Of a DNA stretch of 64,000 bases, positions 10,709-23,799 are shown in pieces. The DNA comes from Brasenia schreberi. Lineage: Eukaryota > Streptophyta > Magnoliopsida > Nymphaeales > Cabombaceae. Under the pieces are notes generated by a model. That model made no database searches and was not told the DNA's origin. It was given only the letters and a program-made list of their open reading frames with translations. The stretch is taken from the NCBI GenBank assembly GCA_036023115.1, contig JAYKKT010000059.1, positions 2,198,501-2,262,500 of the forward strand, read 5' to 3'. A program made the position numbers and the translations under genes. Within the stretch, counting starts at the first letter, position 1; each line of letters starts with the position of its first letter.

Positions 10709-12570
10709 GTGTTTTAATGTGTTGTAAAGCAATAGTGTGGATAATCTTGTTGCAGCTTATAAAAGGCATTTGGATAAAAGTTGCCTACTTGTTTGATATT
10801 TACTAGAAGTTAATAAGCACCTATTACATGTTCGTGAATGGGGTAAACAGAAAATAAAAGGTAAGCACGTTAAGGTTGAGTGGATAATCTCGTTGCAGTC
10901 TGAAAATCGGCGTTTGTAAATGCCCTGCGATGCTAAAGCAAGAAATTTTGTTATGGGTAAAAGAACAAATCCTTCTTACAATTCAACAAAATTGAGGTGG
11001 TTATTCATCCATGGATGGATGCCCTGTTCTCCCTCCAAAAGATTGGATAAAGTTGTTTTTATACTCTAAAGGAGGTAATGGCTGGCAGGTATGTCATATC
11101 GTGAGAGATTGGCAATTTTTTAAAAGGCAGGCTAAATAATAGAGACTAAACCCGAATGGTGGTGGTGGACTAAAGTCATAGATGGATTATAGGCAAGCCA
11201 AGGTTATTATAGAATCCTCTCAAATCAACGGAGTGAGGGACCAACATAAAGAACCAAGATAATACTTCTCGTATTGATGCAGATAATTCTACATTAAGTT
11301 CATCAAGAATTTTGTGAGTTTCCAAATTCAATGGATCCCAAAAGAAAGGAACAAATCAACACAACTTTTCACATGATTCAGTTCTTTAAACAATTCTTTT
11401 TTTGTTGGGATGATAAACCATCCAACTAATTGTATATTCTTCGGTCCTCTCTTTAATGTAACTAGTAGGATGTCTGCTTAACCCCATCTTGCTAATGGAA
11501 GAAATCTTATTGTCATTATGTCTTGACCATATAAACCGAGTAAGTGTAAGCTTATTTCGAAAATTGAGCAACTCAATAGTGGGAAAACAGAATTTGAATA
11601 TACAAATCACCTTACTCAAATCCAAACAATAATTGTATTGGTCAGCCTTTCATGCCTCTCCAGTTTACCTGTCAAAAACTAAGACCAGTGCTATCATTCA
11701 CATGAAATGTGAGAGAAAAGTAACAGTTTGAGACCACCCACTTTCTCAAAAGAAAAGGCACCGTCAACAGTATTTTGGTGATATGGTGCAACATCGTTAA
11801 GCCGTTCCATCAGAGGGGCATATGGCAGAAACCAAGCAGCGTTCAACTATTAAACGTTGGGCAACCAATCACCATTTCTTTATTAATTACCTGAAATCCT
11901 GGCATGCATTCCCATATGGCTTGACACATCCCATACTTCAGTTCTCTAAATTTTTTTATGAAAATTCTTCTCCAATTCTTATTCATAACGCAATCCTAGA
12001 ATTGGAAATGATAAAAAGTATTCATCATTACCAACGATCTCAGGCATGTCTCGTACTTCAATTAAACTCTATTGCTTATGTGTGCGCACGTGTGTGTGAG
12101 AGAGAGAGAGAGAGCTTGGTTATATGGGTACCCTGCAATGACAATCAAATGTGTCCACACAACAATCTATGTCATAGAGAAAGAATCAACAAACACGGCC
12201 TCCAACTTTAGTGTAACATTAAAGAATTTGGAGAGTAATGTGAACACCTATTCAGTTTTATTCCCTTCTCCGCTGAAATAAGTACAAGCCGGAGCACCTT
12301 CCGCTTTCCCGACTTCCAAAAAGAAAAGAAGGCAAGACATTCCTAGAGCGCCATTTCTTCACAAATTCCCTGAATTCCAGGAAAAAGAAAACCCCCATAA
12401 TCCTCCCCCTTATTTACAACCCCCAATGCAATAAACCCCCTCCTCAAAATCCCATCCCCTTTCAGAGTTTTATGCAAATATGCAAACGCAAGATTTGCGA
12501 AGCAAATCCACCAACAACCACCATTGTTTCAGAGTCATGACCAAAAAGATTAGGCCATTGATAATTTGGT
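10709..12570. other. Spacer and 3' flank of the TPS gene
   Basis: No gene or named repeat is supported. The 250-300 bases below 12571 are probably the 3' UTR of the minus-strand TPS gene. Confidence 0.5.
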
Positions 12571-15500
12571 CTAGGCACCAACAAGAGCTTCAAGCATTTT
12601 CATCACCTCAACAGTGTCATCAACATAATACTTAGCCTTACTTGGTTTCTGACCTACCGTGCATGCAAACACCTCTCTGTTAGACGAAGACCCAGAAGCA
12701 GAAGAGCCAGCACCACCACTCCTAATAACCTCGAACATGTCCTCGTCTGACCGGTCATCACCAATGCACAACGCAAAGTCAGGTTGTCTGTTTCCTTCTG
12801 CCATTACTGAGAGCAGCTTCTCTGCCACACTGCCTTTACTAACACCCTGATTTTAAGAATGCGCGAGAAAGTATAAACAATCGATTCATGTCAACATTCC
12901 ATCACATTTTGCTAAATGCAAACCATCTTCCCTAACTGATTGCGCAGAAGAAATTTGGTTCTAAGAGATGAACCACCCATATGCATCCATACATGTCTAC
13001 ATAATCATTTCCAAATGCACAAGACTTGGCAGGAGCTTGAAGAGTTGCTTTCGGTTATTTTGTGAAGAAATTATGCCAGATGAAGAGGACAATGGGCATC
13101 AAAATCTAAACGAACAAGGACACTCCTCTTATATCAACCCACTTGTCACAAAGGCTCCTCTACAGGTCATATAAAAGCAGATCATATAAAAGACCCTTTT
13201 ATATGATCTGTGCCTTATGCAGTAGCAATCTGTGTTGCTGACGCACTCATATGAACCCACATGAAATGTCGTATGCAGCATTAGCGGAACCCAGCTGCAT
13301 ATGCAGGCAGCATGTTCTGTAGCAGCCACATATGTGGTCACAGTTGATTATGTGGTTAGGGGGTTCTATGATTTAATTCTTAAAAGAGAAAAGGATGCAA
13401 AATGTTTGTCGAATTAACTTATTCACTCCACATTGTGAACTGCATTGCTTGGAAATTGAACTAGTTACTTAATCTTAGAACTTTATACTTCCTTTATCAT
13501 TAGCATGAAATGAGACATATAAGAACGTAGTGTCTATCTATGTTTATGGATCATATATTATAATGACACAACACTCATGCTACAGAAATTTTTCTAAATG
13601 AATTACCAAACTTTATTTTTATAATAAGTATGCTGATAAGACTGCCTAAGTACCAATTAGAAGGTCTGCCACATAAGCAACGCTACACGCTATCGACAAC
13701 ATAGGGGACAATCTAAATTAGACAATGGAAATGCATGGCAGCAGGCTACTATAGGAAGACAATTCTGAAACAAAAAGGAAGTAACTCTGACAAAAAATAG
13801 CAACATGCATTAATACCTGAGGTTTGACTTCTACTATGTGCTGTCCACTCTTGACTACAACTGGCTCGTTAGCAAGCACATTTTCAAGGTGGTCAAGTAA
13901 TTCCTTTGCTTGACAAGAGCCAAAGTCAGGGTCAGCATCTTGGTGGTGCCAGACAATAGCACTCTCCTTGGTCTCTATCCATGACCCATCAGTAGTCTCC
14001 ATGTACAGCCTCATGACGGGCTCCGCCATCTGCAACCATGAGAAGTCACTAGGCTGATCACAGCATGTTGCCCATTCTTCATCTTTTGACCACCTGAAGC
14101 AATCGCACACTATGAGAGAAAGAAGGAGAGTTCCTAGCTGCAAAATTAATGCAGCGAAATAAGAACCTAGATCCCAGACATTCGGAACCCCTTTCAGGTG
14201 AATTAAAAGGTCAAAGGCACATCTGCCCTAACAGACCCGTTACATAAAGAAAGTATTCAGAACATTTGTGGTTGTTTGAGAACCAAAATTGAAATACAAG
14301 TACATCCCTATACTAATTAACTTTGTTCAGTTAGTTTAGTCAAGGTAATCTTAAGCATGTGTTTGCTCATTATACACATACAGTAAAGGGACACGTCTGC
14401 CCCGTAAAAGCACCAATGCCGGTTCATTAGGATAAGGGTACCAGTAAGGTGTTTGACACGACCCACTCAGTGAACGGTCAGCATCCCGGTGGCTAAAAGC
14501 ATCCAGAAAGCTTTCAATTTTGACAGAGAGGATATCCGTCTTTTTTGGAAAATAGACAGCTCATTCCTCTTATCAGCTTAGTTGTTTACTTAATATTGTA
14601 TTTTCTAAACCAATTGCTAGCCTATGTTTACCAAAACGGTTGTTTTAGTAAAATTGAAATCCATAAGGTTCAACCAAGTCATATATGGTCCCATTCCTCC
14701 ACTGGCTGGTGCTCTTACCATCTGTACATTTATTGACATGACACAGTTATATGCAAGAAAACAATAAAGTTTACTGAAAACTAAAACCAAGTTTACTCTC
14801 CTACTCAAACTAGAGCCATGTTTCAATTGCCCAAGTTGATGCCAGTGGATCGAACCTATTCATATCTACAATATAAACAAGGGGGAAATCATAACTTAAT
14901 AATGATGTCTGTGCATCATGATGCATATGCAGCCCCAGTTCATGACCTTGGACATTAATCATCCATGTCCTTTTGCAGACAAAATCACCAGAGCTCATCT
15001 AAACCTCAAACAGATAGCCTGTAGGAAACATGTATAATGTTCAAACAAATGAACAAATTCTAAAAGCAGATTAATTTTCTTGCATGCAAAAACCTAAAAT
15101 AGTGTAACTAAAACGTAATAGACTGCGTCCATAGATTCTTAATCAGAAAATCTGGACTGAAATATCCCCACGAACAAATTCTCAAAGCAGATTAATTTTC
15201 TTGCATGCAAAAAGCTAAGACAGTGACTGCATCCATAGATTCTTAATCAGAGCAAGTCTGAACTGAAATATCCCCACCCCCCACTCACAACACAATGAAA
15301 ACAGTGAAACGGGGAAATAAAAGAGATGAAGATGGTTTAGTTGAGAAGAGGAAATTGAACAGACGAAGTTGTTGTTTTTAGATGATAATTGTAAATGCTG
15401 TTAGTGCCCCGACCTTGTATCACGACAAACTGCTGAATCACCCCTACCACTAAAAAAATGAAAAACATCTTATGACATGTAACTATACATTATAGCCGTC

Positions 15501-18500
15501 AAAATTCATGAGAAGATACACATCTTTCCCATCGTGGTTATCATCCGCTTTGTGTGATTCCCTTTGCTTCCACAATCTTGACCTAAGATCTTCAAGTGTG
15601 CAACCACACACGTTCATTAGAGTCTGGAACTTGATTTTCTAGCACTCAATTATAGCATTCAAGTATGTCAAACTCATAGATATCAGATATTTCCTATTCA
15701 GTTCCAAATTCTAAAGTAGGAAGTGAGCTTGTCCCAAGTCCCTGACCAAGGAGGAGACCGTCAATATAAAATGATAATATGTTTTCTTTCAGAACAATGG
15801 TCATTACTCATGAAGTATCAAATTTATTTCCACACAATGATATGCTTGTTCGAATCATTATAACATGCACACACACATTTAAAATTTAAAGACAAAACAG
15901 TCTTTGCAGTCAACATCAATGCAGAAGCACATCTACTACATAACAATGTGATAGACTGCATGCACTCAGTCACATTTCTTGTGAAACTTAAATCAGCTCA
16001 TTACCTCATAAATATATTATATATATACATACATACAAAACTCCGTCCATGTAAGAGATCACCCTTGCATGGCCGATCCCAAGCCCAGATAAAGGAGGAG
16101 AGTTGCGTTAGGCTTCTGGCAGTCAAGTAAAACTTTGTCAAACTTATCTACCATGGATTCTACAAATTATGATAGGGCTATGTGGAAACAAAGAATCCAT
16201 GTAGTCGACCCCATCTAGTATGGGAAATGTCTTAGTTGTTGTTCTTGGGGGAATTTCTAATCCACGCTTTTCATTAGTCACAAGTACTTTGGGCATCTTG
16301 ATTTACATACGGTAGTTCATCATCTGAAATCAAGCGTGTGAATTTCTTGCATGAAATTTTGAGGTTGGGGAGGGACCCGGGCATTTTCCAGCTCCCAATT
16401 GATAGCTTTGATTATGACACATTAAATATCAACAATTAGCATTACATAAATAATACAAATAAAGAATGAGTTCTTGGTATTCCTGAAAATGGTAAAAGGA
16501 GCCACTAATTTAAGCTCGAATGTGCAATTTCATTCAAAGTCCCCACCATGTAAACATCTTTTAAAGGACCATGCATTGAGGATCTAGGTTCAAACAAAGC
16601 AAATATAACATCAGGGAACACTAACAATCTATTAAATGTACTGAACATCACAATTGCATTTAAGGCCACTAAACAAAGAACATGTAATGATGTAAGATCA
16701 GGAAACCACACCTCAAGAAATAGCCATGCTCTGCAGCAATTCCAAGCTTCTCACAAGGAGAAAACCAATTACTTAATGATTCCTTTCCTCTTCCACTCAC
16801 GATGAACACCGTATTCCTAGGATCAGCGCATAGCTTGTTCAAGATACAAATCACCTCTGCACTGGGGCTCTTATCAATTGAAGACTCAGGCATCATGGTA
16901 CCATCGTAATCCAACAATATAACCCTGCATCTCGTCCTCCTATATGCAGATGCTATATGCTCGATTGACAGCTTCCGGAAACTGGGATCAAGAGATACCA
17001 CCCTGAATTGCATCCCAAATCCAATTCCCCAACACCTCCTCTTCTGATGATCTTTGCAGAATCTCTCTAGGTCTTGCATAAAGCTGCGTCCCCAAAAAGC
17101 AACATCATGGGTTCTTACATACCGATAGTGCTTTTCGTGACGCAGTTGCTTCTCTGCTTCAGGCATTGAAATGGCCAAGTTAATAGCCTCAGCGACAGAT
17201 TCAGTATTCCATGGGTTCACTCTAATCGCTCCACTTAAAGATGGTGAGCATCCAATAAATTCAGAGACAACAATCATGCTCCTTTTGGGGTTTTCTAAAC
17301 CTCCTTCTCTAGATACTATGTACTCATAAGGGGTGAGATTGAGCCCATCTCTTACAGCTGTTACAACAACACATTCAGCAATGGTATAGTAAGCAATCCG
17401 TTCATAGACAGGAACCGGCCTCTCAATCAACAAAATAGGTGTATATTCTGAAGATCCATATTCTTCATTAATCCGTTGGCAGGTGGACGATATTTGAGCT
17501 TGCAGCTCCTCTATATCTCTGCCTTTCCCTCTTGCAGGATTGACAATCTGAACCAGGACAACCTTGTTCCTCCATTTTGGATATTGGGCAAGAAGCTGTT
17601 CCATTGCCAAAATCTTGAGATTTATTCCTTTGAAGATGTCCATGTCATCCACGCCAAGTACAACAGTTTTCCCCTTAAACTGATCCATCAGCTCATTCAC
17701 CCTCCATTCCTTATCAGCAAGCCTGAGAACGGATTCAATCTGACCCATATGGATCCCAACTGGTAGTATCTTAATTCCAACCATTCTGCCATAGTATTCC
17801 AATCCAATGTATCCCCTCTTAGATTGGTACTCTAAGCCCAGCATTCTACTGCAACAGGAAAGAAAGTGCCGTGCATAATCAAATGTGTGGAACCCGATCA
17901 AATCCGTATTGAGAAGGGCCCTTAATATCTCCTCCCTAATGGGTAGAGTCCTGTATATCTCCGACGAAGGAAATGGACTGTGAAGGAAAAATCCCATCTT
18001 TAATCTGTTAAACCTTCTCCTTAAGAAATTAGGCAAAGCCATGAGATGGTAATCGTGTATCCAAACAAAATCGTCATCTGAATTTACCACTTCTACAACC
18101 TTATCAGCAAAAATCTTGTTTGCAGATACATAAGCCTGCCAGCAAGATCGGTCAAAGCGGCCACTGCTACTAGGAGAAAGTGGTAACATGTAATGGAAAA
18201 GTGGCCAGAGGTGCTGCTTACAGAACCCATGGTAGAAGTTGTTATAGATATCATCAGGCAAGAAAGCAGGAACACATTTGAACTTCTCCAATAGTATCTG
18301 TGCAACCTCGTCTTGCTCGCTGGGATCTACTTCAACCTTCAAAGAACCAACATAAAGAACATCCAGGTCCTCTGACAACCCGTCTTTGAGCTGTAACAGA
18401 AGGGAATCCTCATCCCAACTAAACGTCCAGCCAGAGTTATCCGGTCTCCTGCGAGCCCGCAAAGGGAGCTGGTTAGCGACAATGATCACCCGTTCCTGGC

Positions 18501-18669
18501 CTACGGAAGAGGTAACATCCGATGCAACACTATTTGCAGCATCATCGTCAAACTCCGAGACTATTCCTGGAACCGACATAACTCTAGGAAGACGTTTCCC
18601 AATTCGGCCTTCCGTAGGGACAATTCCCGTAGCAAGATCCAAAAGATTGGTGTATGACCTTGATGTCAT
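12571..18669 (-). CDS. Class II trehalose-phosphate synthase/phosphatase-like protein (TPS5-TPS11 group), three exons
   Basis: Exons are 18669-16712, 14093-13817 and 12846-12571. Junctions are AG|GTGTGG to TTCAG|GTGG, and CAG|GTATTA to ATCAG|GGTG. The joined frame is 2511 nt, or 836 residues, the usual class II length. The start MTSRSYTNLLDLATG is typical of the class. An N-terminal glycosyltransferase-20 (TPS) domain spans about 60-550 and a HAD-type trehalose-phosphatase domain about 585-835, with LLDYDGT near 588 and GDDRSDEDMF near 768. In active synthases the phosphate-contacting motif reads GVDRLDxxKG; here it is GVDDMDIFKG, so the Arg is Asp, as expected for class II proteins that are thought mainly regulatory. 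No frame damage is seen. Intron 1 (2.6 kb) contains a mini-RTE, and intron 2 a perfect hairpin. The N-terminus looks TPS7-like, but assignment within the class is uncertain. Confidence 0.95.
13178..13210. repeat. Perfect 15-bp inverted repeat in TPS intron 2
   Basis: CAGATCATATAAAAG and its exact reverse complement are separated by three bases. This could fold as a hairpin in either strand's transcript. It may be a MITE remnant. Confidence 0.75.
16039..16242 (+). mobile_element. Internally deleted 'mini' RTE LINE (copy b) in TPS intron 1
   Basis: The first about 130 bases match the 5' UTR of the near-complete RTE copy at 33775-37124 read on its sense strand (shared blocks ATCACCCTTGCAT, AAAACTTTGT, TACCATGGATT). 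From about 16170 it switches directly to the element's 3' terminus (ATCCATGTAGTCGACCCCAT and TTAGTTGTTGTTC). Both ends are in the same orientation, with about 3 kb of coding sequence missing. It is oriented opposite to the host TPS transcript. Confidence 0.75.
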
Positions 18670-19480
18670 CGTTTATTCTAAGCTTTAGAACCACAGTTCT
18701 TATCCCAACAAGATATATTGATTGAGAGAGTACTGAAAATTCTCAAAAGAACCAAATTAAACTCTCTTTCTGTTCGACCTGCATGATCATATGGAACATT
18801 ATGCGTTCAACAAATAGAACAGGAAATAAACCCAATACAAAACACAACCCCAACGCTGTCTCCACTGACCAATCAGTCAGAAGATTCGGAGGGCATCAGA
18901 AAATCTTGTTACTGGATTCAACCTGTGATGGAAAGAGAAGGTTTAGATACCTTTAAACAACCAAACAGTACAAGAAACCCAAAAAACACCTATGCCCACC
19001 AAGCAATCAACTCAATCATCTCCATGATACGGATCATTTTCCTATGTATCCCTCAAAAGACATGAATTCACGAAAGCGGGAAACCAAAACGATGTATAGA
19101 TAAACAACATGCATGCACTATCAATCTCTAACGCCTCCAAATCATCGTCACCATCTCGACACAATTCAGGAGAGGAACGACACAAGCGAGATCTAATAAT
19201 TGATGCATGGGGCGATTGAGAATCCCAAAAGGCGATCACAGAAGTCACAATACAAATCGAAAATCAAAACCCGCGATTGACAGAAACAAAGGCATTTGAT
19301 AACGAGAAGAATCGGAACCAAAGAATGAACCAACTTCAGAAACGTCAAAACCAACCAAGAATCTTATCGAGACGAACTTACTATTTAAGATCGCGAAGAA
19401 TCCCGACCTCCGAAAATTCGTCTACGATCAGATAGATGCTCCGAGCATGAAGACGACGCCCTCTCTCTCTCTCTCTCTCT
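18670..19480 (-). promoter_or_regulatory. TPS 5' UTR with probable intron, and leader
   Basis: On the minus strand a good donor (A|GTAAGT) lies at 19381 and an acceptor (ATCACAG|GTTG) at 18923. A leader exon above 19382, a 459-bp 5' UTR intron, and about 250 bases of leader before the ATG are therefore plausible. A (CT)n tract at 19462-19482 would sit near the transcription start. The intron is inferred from splice signals only. Confidence 0.45.
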
Positions 19481-19499
19481 CGCGTCCGAGTGAGTTTTA

Positions 19500-20763
19500 T
19501 TTGCCACGCGTTTAGCTGACCGCCTCCGCGTCTGCTTTTCAAAGGAGGGAAGTTACTACAACCTTTCCCTTTCTACAAAATGCCAATTTAGTATTCTGGT
19601 GAATTACAGAAAACTTGAAACCAAAATACAATATTTTCGTTTCCAGGGCGTAGCTCGACCAACTACAAGTTCTGTATAAGATCTCACCGGACTCATGCAT
19701 TTTGCACACCTGATTGGGGCTTCATGGGGCTCATTATGACCAGAGGCCGGTGTACGCGAACATTCAATCGTTCAATCTATATTTATAAATTAAAAATAAA
19801 GTACATACGTTCAAAAAGTAACTAATTTGAACAATTTGGTTTTGATCGAACGATCAAACCAGTTTACATACACTAATCATGCTTCTCACTATCGCATCCC
19901 AAGCTAATCACTGTTTCCAATTCTATGCTCGGGATCTAATACTAACTATACCACCATTAAAAGTTATTGACCCATACGAATCATTATGGATGCAAAACCA
20001 TTTTTTAAGTGTAATTGTTTCATCGTGAACAGACTACCAACACACAAAAAAACCTCTCATGCTAACCGGATCGTTTAAGTAGATTCTTAGTCACTACTAT
20101 ATTTGATTAATGTCACGTTAGCATTCAACTGAAAGAGAATAATATGTTTGATTGTTTCCTTTCATAAATATGAGTATTTTATGTGTATCTTTGTATATAT
20201 ATAAGAAAATTGAATTCTATCCATCTCTCACATGCTCACCCATCGATTTTCCATGGCGTGAATGCAATTTAAAAATTTGTAGGAGATTTTGAAAAAGTAC
20301 GAAAGATATTATTATTATACCTCTCGTTGTTCACTGATCGATTTTTTATGGCATGAGTCTAATTTAGAAATTTGTAAGAGATTTTGAAAAAATATAAAGA
20401 ACATTGATATTACATTGGTACTCCTCAAAAGTAATAGTTAGGCATAATCAATAGTGAAGTAGGATCAAATCACTATATATAATGACCACCCACTTATTAA
20501 ATTTTCACAAGATGTTGAAAAAGTATGAAGAATATTGTTATTATATTATACTCCAGAAAAGCAATAGTCAAGCAAAATCGATGGTGAGCATAATCAAATC
20601 AATATATATATATATATATATATAATGGCTAAGCCCATGGGTGAGTGCCTTGTCTGCATTCTCCTAGCGAAAGCTATTAAGTTGGTGTGAAGGGCTTCAA
20701 ACCAATGTTGAATGATGTGTTTTATTCTCTATTTGTTCCATCGTGCTTGTTAATCAATATCAA
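19500..20763. other. Spacer upstream of TPS
   Basis: AT-rich, with no gene seen. It contains the diverged tandem repeats at 20242-20610 and a (TA)n tract near 20600-20622. The promoter of the TPS gene should lie in the first few hundred bases. Confidence 0.5.
20242..20610. repeat. Diverged tandem repeat, about three units
   Basis: Units opening with ATCGATTTT..ATGGC and carrying TTGT(A)GGAGATTTTGAAAAA recur at 20242 and 20337. A third, shorter unit from about 20490 shares GTTGAAAAAGTATGAAGA with the first two. It also shares the segment GAAAAGCAATAGTCAAGCA with the end of unit two. The units differ in length by internal indels. Confidence 0.6.
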
Positions 20764-21641
20764 TACAACAACAACTAAGACTTTTCTCATACTAGATGGG
20801 GTAAGCTACATTGATTCTTTGTTTCCATAGGACTCTATCATGTGTTATGCTACGGACATCTTTTGCACATTTTGATGATTAATTGTCTAACACTAATAAC
20901 CATAAAATATAGCAAGTTTAATTGTTGCTCTATAATATTTACCTTTCAACTTCAATGATATCTTTTTATTACATAGAATACCTTATGTTCCTATTCATTT
21001 CAACCAACCAGTATTAATTCTATGCGTAATATCTTGATCAATTTTTCCATCACTTTGAAAATTTGACCTTAGTTATTTAAAACTTTCCTTGTTAGAGATG
21101 CAATGTGTGTCAATCTTAATTTCTATGTGTTTTGAAGTACCGAAATGATCAAACTTATATTTCATATATTCATTATTTGTTTTATAAGTCAAAAGCCTTT
21201 ACTCGCTAAGGTTTCTCTTCACAGTTCCAATTCCCTATTAACTTTTTTTTAGATTCATCCACTGACATAATGTCATCTTCAAATAACATAAACCAAGGTA
21301 CTTCATCTTGAATATGCTTTGTTAACTCATTAATGACTAATATAAATAAATATGGACTTAAAGTTGATCCCAAATATTAACTTAAAAGGAATATGTCATT
21401 CCTTCACGAGCCCTTTCATATGTTTTTGCACCATCGTACATGTCTCTTATAAGATTTATGTATGTGATAACTATTTTTTTCAAGGTTCTCCAAATAACAT
21501 ATCTTGGCGCCTTATCATAAGTCATTTCTAGATCAATAAATATCATGTAAAAATTCTTCTATTTTGCTTTAAAATATTTCATAAAAATCTCAAAAGGTAA
21601 ATCGTTTCAATAGTAGATCTATCAGACATGAATCCGAATTA
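20764..21641 (-). mobile_element. RTE-clade LINE, 5'-truncated (copy c)
   Basis: It begins on the + strand with AACAACAACTAAG and the GATGGGG terminal block, continues through C-terminal reverse-transcriptase coding sequence with many frame breaks, and stops just before a 30-bp direct repeat at 21642. Confidence 0.85.
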
Positions 21642-21767
21642 AAAACCAATATGTTATTGACTTTTATATTAAATTTGAAGTTGTCTACGTTAAGCAAGAG
21701 TGTAAATGAATCCATGCAATAATATTCAAAATAATTGAAAACCAATATGTTATTGACTTTTATATTA
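21642..21767. repeat. 30-bp direct repeats flanking a 66-bp insert
   Basis: The same 30 bases (starting AAAACCAATATG, ending TTTATATTA) occur at 21642-21671 and 21738-21767. They lie at the 5' truncation edge of RTE copy c. Confidence 0.8.
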
Positions 21768-23799
21768 GTTTGGCTTCATTCGATTTAAAAGTTCGGTCTG
21801 GAGATAATGGGTTGGTTCAAGTGTGATCTCTAAAGAACCAAATAAGTAGGTGTTAAGAAAGCTTTGGGTTTAAACATTTTGTACCTGAAACCGAATTTCA
21901 ACCGAACTCAAATTTTGGGCCCGGCCCAAACCTGAGGGTTTTGGTAAACAGGGTTTGGATCAAGTATAATTCGGGTAATACTTAAATTACTTTCATCGAC
22001 AACAGGAAAGGAAATAGAGACGGGTTTTGGACAAAAGAGTCATTTAAGAGAGAGAAACGAATGGCCCTATGGTAGAGAGAGAGTCACGACATGAAGTCAA
22101 ACGAGAGAGAGAGGCATTTTGAGGAAAAGCGATAGGAAGGATAAAGAAGGCGTAAAGTTGCCAATCAAAAGGCGGCCGCCGCTCCCTCCCTATCTATCCG
22201 TGCAACACCGCCGCTTTCCCACCCCTCTGTGGTGCCCCCCCACTCTCCTTTCCATGACGGCTCCTCCTGAAACGTGTCCAGCTCACTACATGCGGGGCAC
22301 TGTCCAGCTCAAACCTTTTGACAACGTCCAGCTGGACTTCCTGATTGCTGGCTTGGCGACACGTATGGATCACTTTGTGTGACACATTCTCCCGTGTCGT
22401 GTCAAGTCATCGTGTCAATCCGTTATTGTCCTGTTAAAATTAAATATGTTCGGTTTAGGATATTGGAACCACTGATTCAGGTTTTCTTGGAACCAAAAAC
22501 TGGAGCTGAATCGAGACAGGATCAGTTTCGGTTTCGATTCAAAATTGTTGTCTAATTTGAGTCCTAAACTACTCAAAATATGTCGCTGAACACGAACACG
22601 AGCTGCTTTTTTTTTTACATAAGAGAACGCCTTTCCTACGAGACAAAAATTACATGTTTTTTTCGTGTCAGATGAGAGAGGACACCACAAAAGAGACTAC
22701 TCTTGTGATAAACAGATGAACTGTTGGTACTCGTGTCATGCCGCATGGGACACGCCACAAAAAAAAAGCATCTCAAAACTATGTTGGCGGAATGAATAAT
22801 GTAATGGGTCAGGCATATTCGATATTTGATCCAACCCCGAACTGTAGATAAATTTATTAAATGCTATCCGGATATAGATTTTGCTTGTTTGGATCTAACT
22901 GACAGAATATCCAGCAAATATTCTGTATCCAAAGCACTGAAAACTGTTTTTATTGGTATATATGATCCAGACCTGATCTGGAAGCGCATTATCCATTACC
23001 TGGATCCACAGATCCATATCCAATTAGGGGACGGACCTTATCTCCATTATCCATACAAACGGTAAGCTTTGATCAAGACCGAACCCACTGTGACCCAGCA
23101 TAGTCAAAGTCCAGGGTGGGTCTGGTCAAGAGTCGACGAGACCAGCTTTCTCGTATTGAATATGCCGGTTGATTACGGACATGGCGGGTTCACATTCATT
23201 AATTGAGTCCACATACCCTGGTACTATTTGTGCAAAGTCAGGCATGCCAACTTGTCTTACGCTGAGATGGGTCCGGTTCGATCTGAAAGATGCAGACCCA
23301 TCTCTAACAAATCTTGAGACGGATTAGTGGGATCGACCCGAAACTAGAATGGGCGGTTCCAATCTGCTGGTTTTGGTATTTTTCTATTTTTTATTTTAAA
23401 ATGTTTTTTTAAATTACATGTTCCCGGTTCTAGAGTAACCGGAATCGGTCGAGTCTATTCAGGTCCATTTGTTGAAATGAATCGGATCCAGATCGGGTCA
23501 GGACCCGATGACCGACAAATATGGGAAAGGAAAACTTGAATTCAATGCTGGTGGGATCTAATGAGAAAAAAAGTGTTGGTAGGCAGCCTATCGACCACCC
23601 ACCTGTACCCTACCCCGCTGCTAACCACCTAAAGGCAGCAGGAGTCTCGTGCCATGGAAAGGACACGAGTACCAAATTCCTCTTGGAATCGAAGCACTCG
23701 TGACCGGGATCTGTGGGAAATCGGTGAGTTTGCCGGAATTTTAAGATAAAGAGTTCTCTCCCGTTAGTTTCATTTTCCATGAGTCAACTGCAAGATTAT
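21768..23799. other. Gene-free spacer
   Basis: No gene is supported. The 88-codon frame at 22119-22382 and the 80-codon frame at 22826-23065 match no family I recognise. The region holds GGATCCAGATC-like short repetitive phrases near 22900-23500, of unknown origin. Confidence 0.45.

Noticed and set aside
22119..22382. 88-codon Pro-rich frame as a small gene
   Set aside because: No homology is recognised, codon use is unlike the real genes, and it lies among repeats.
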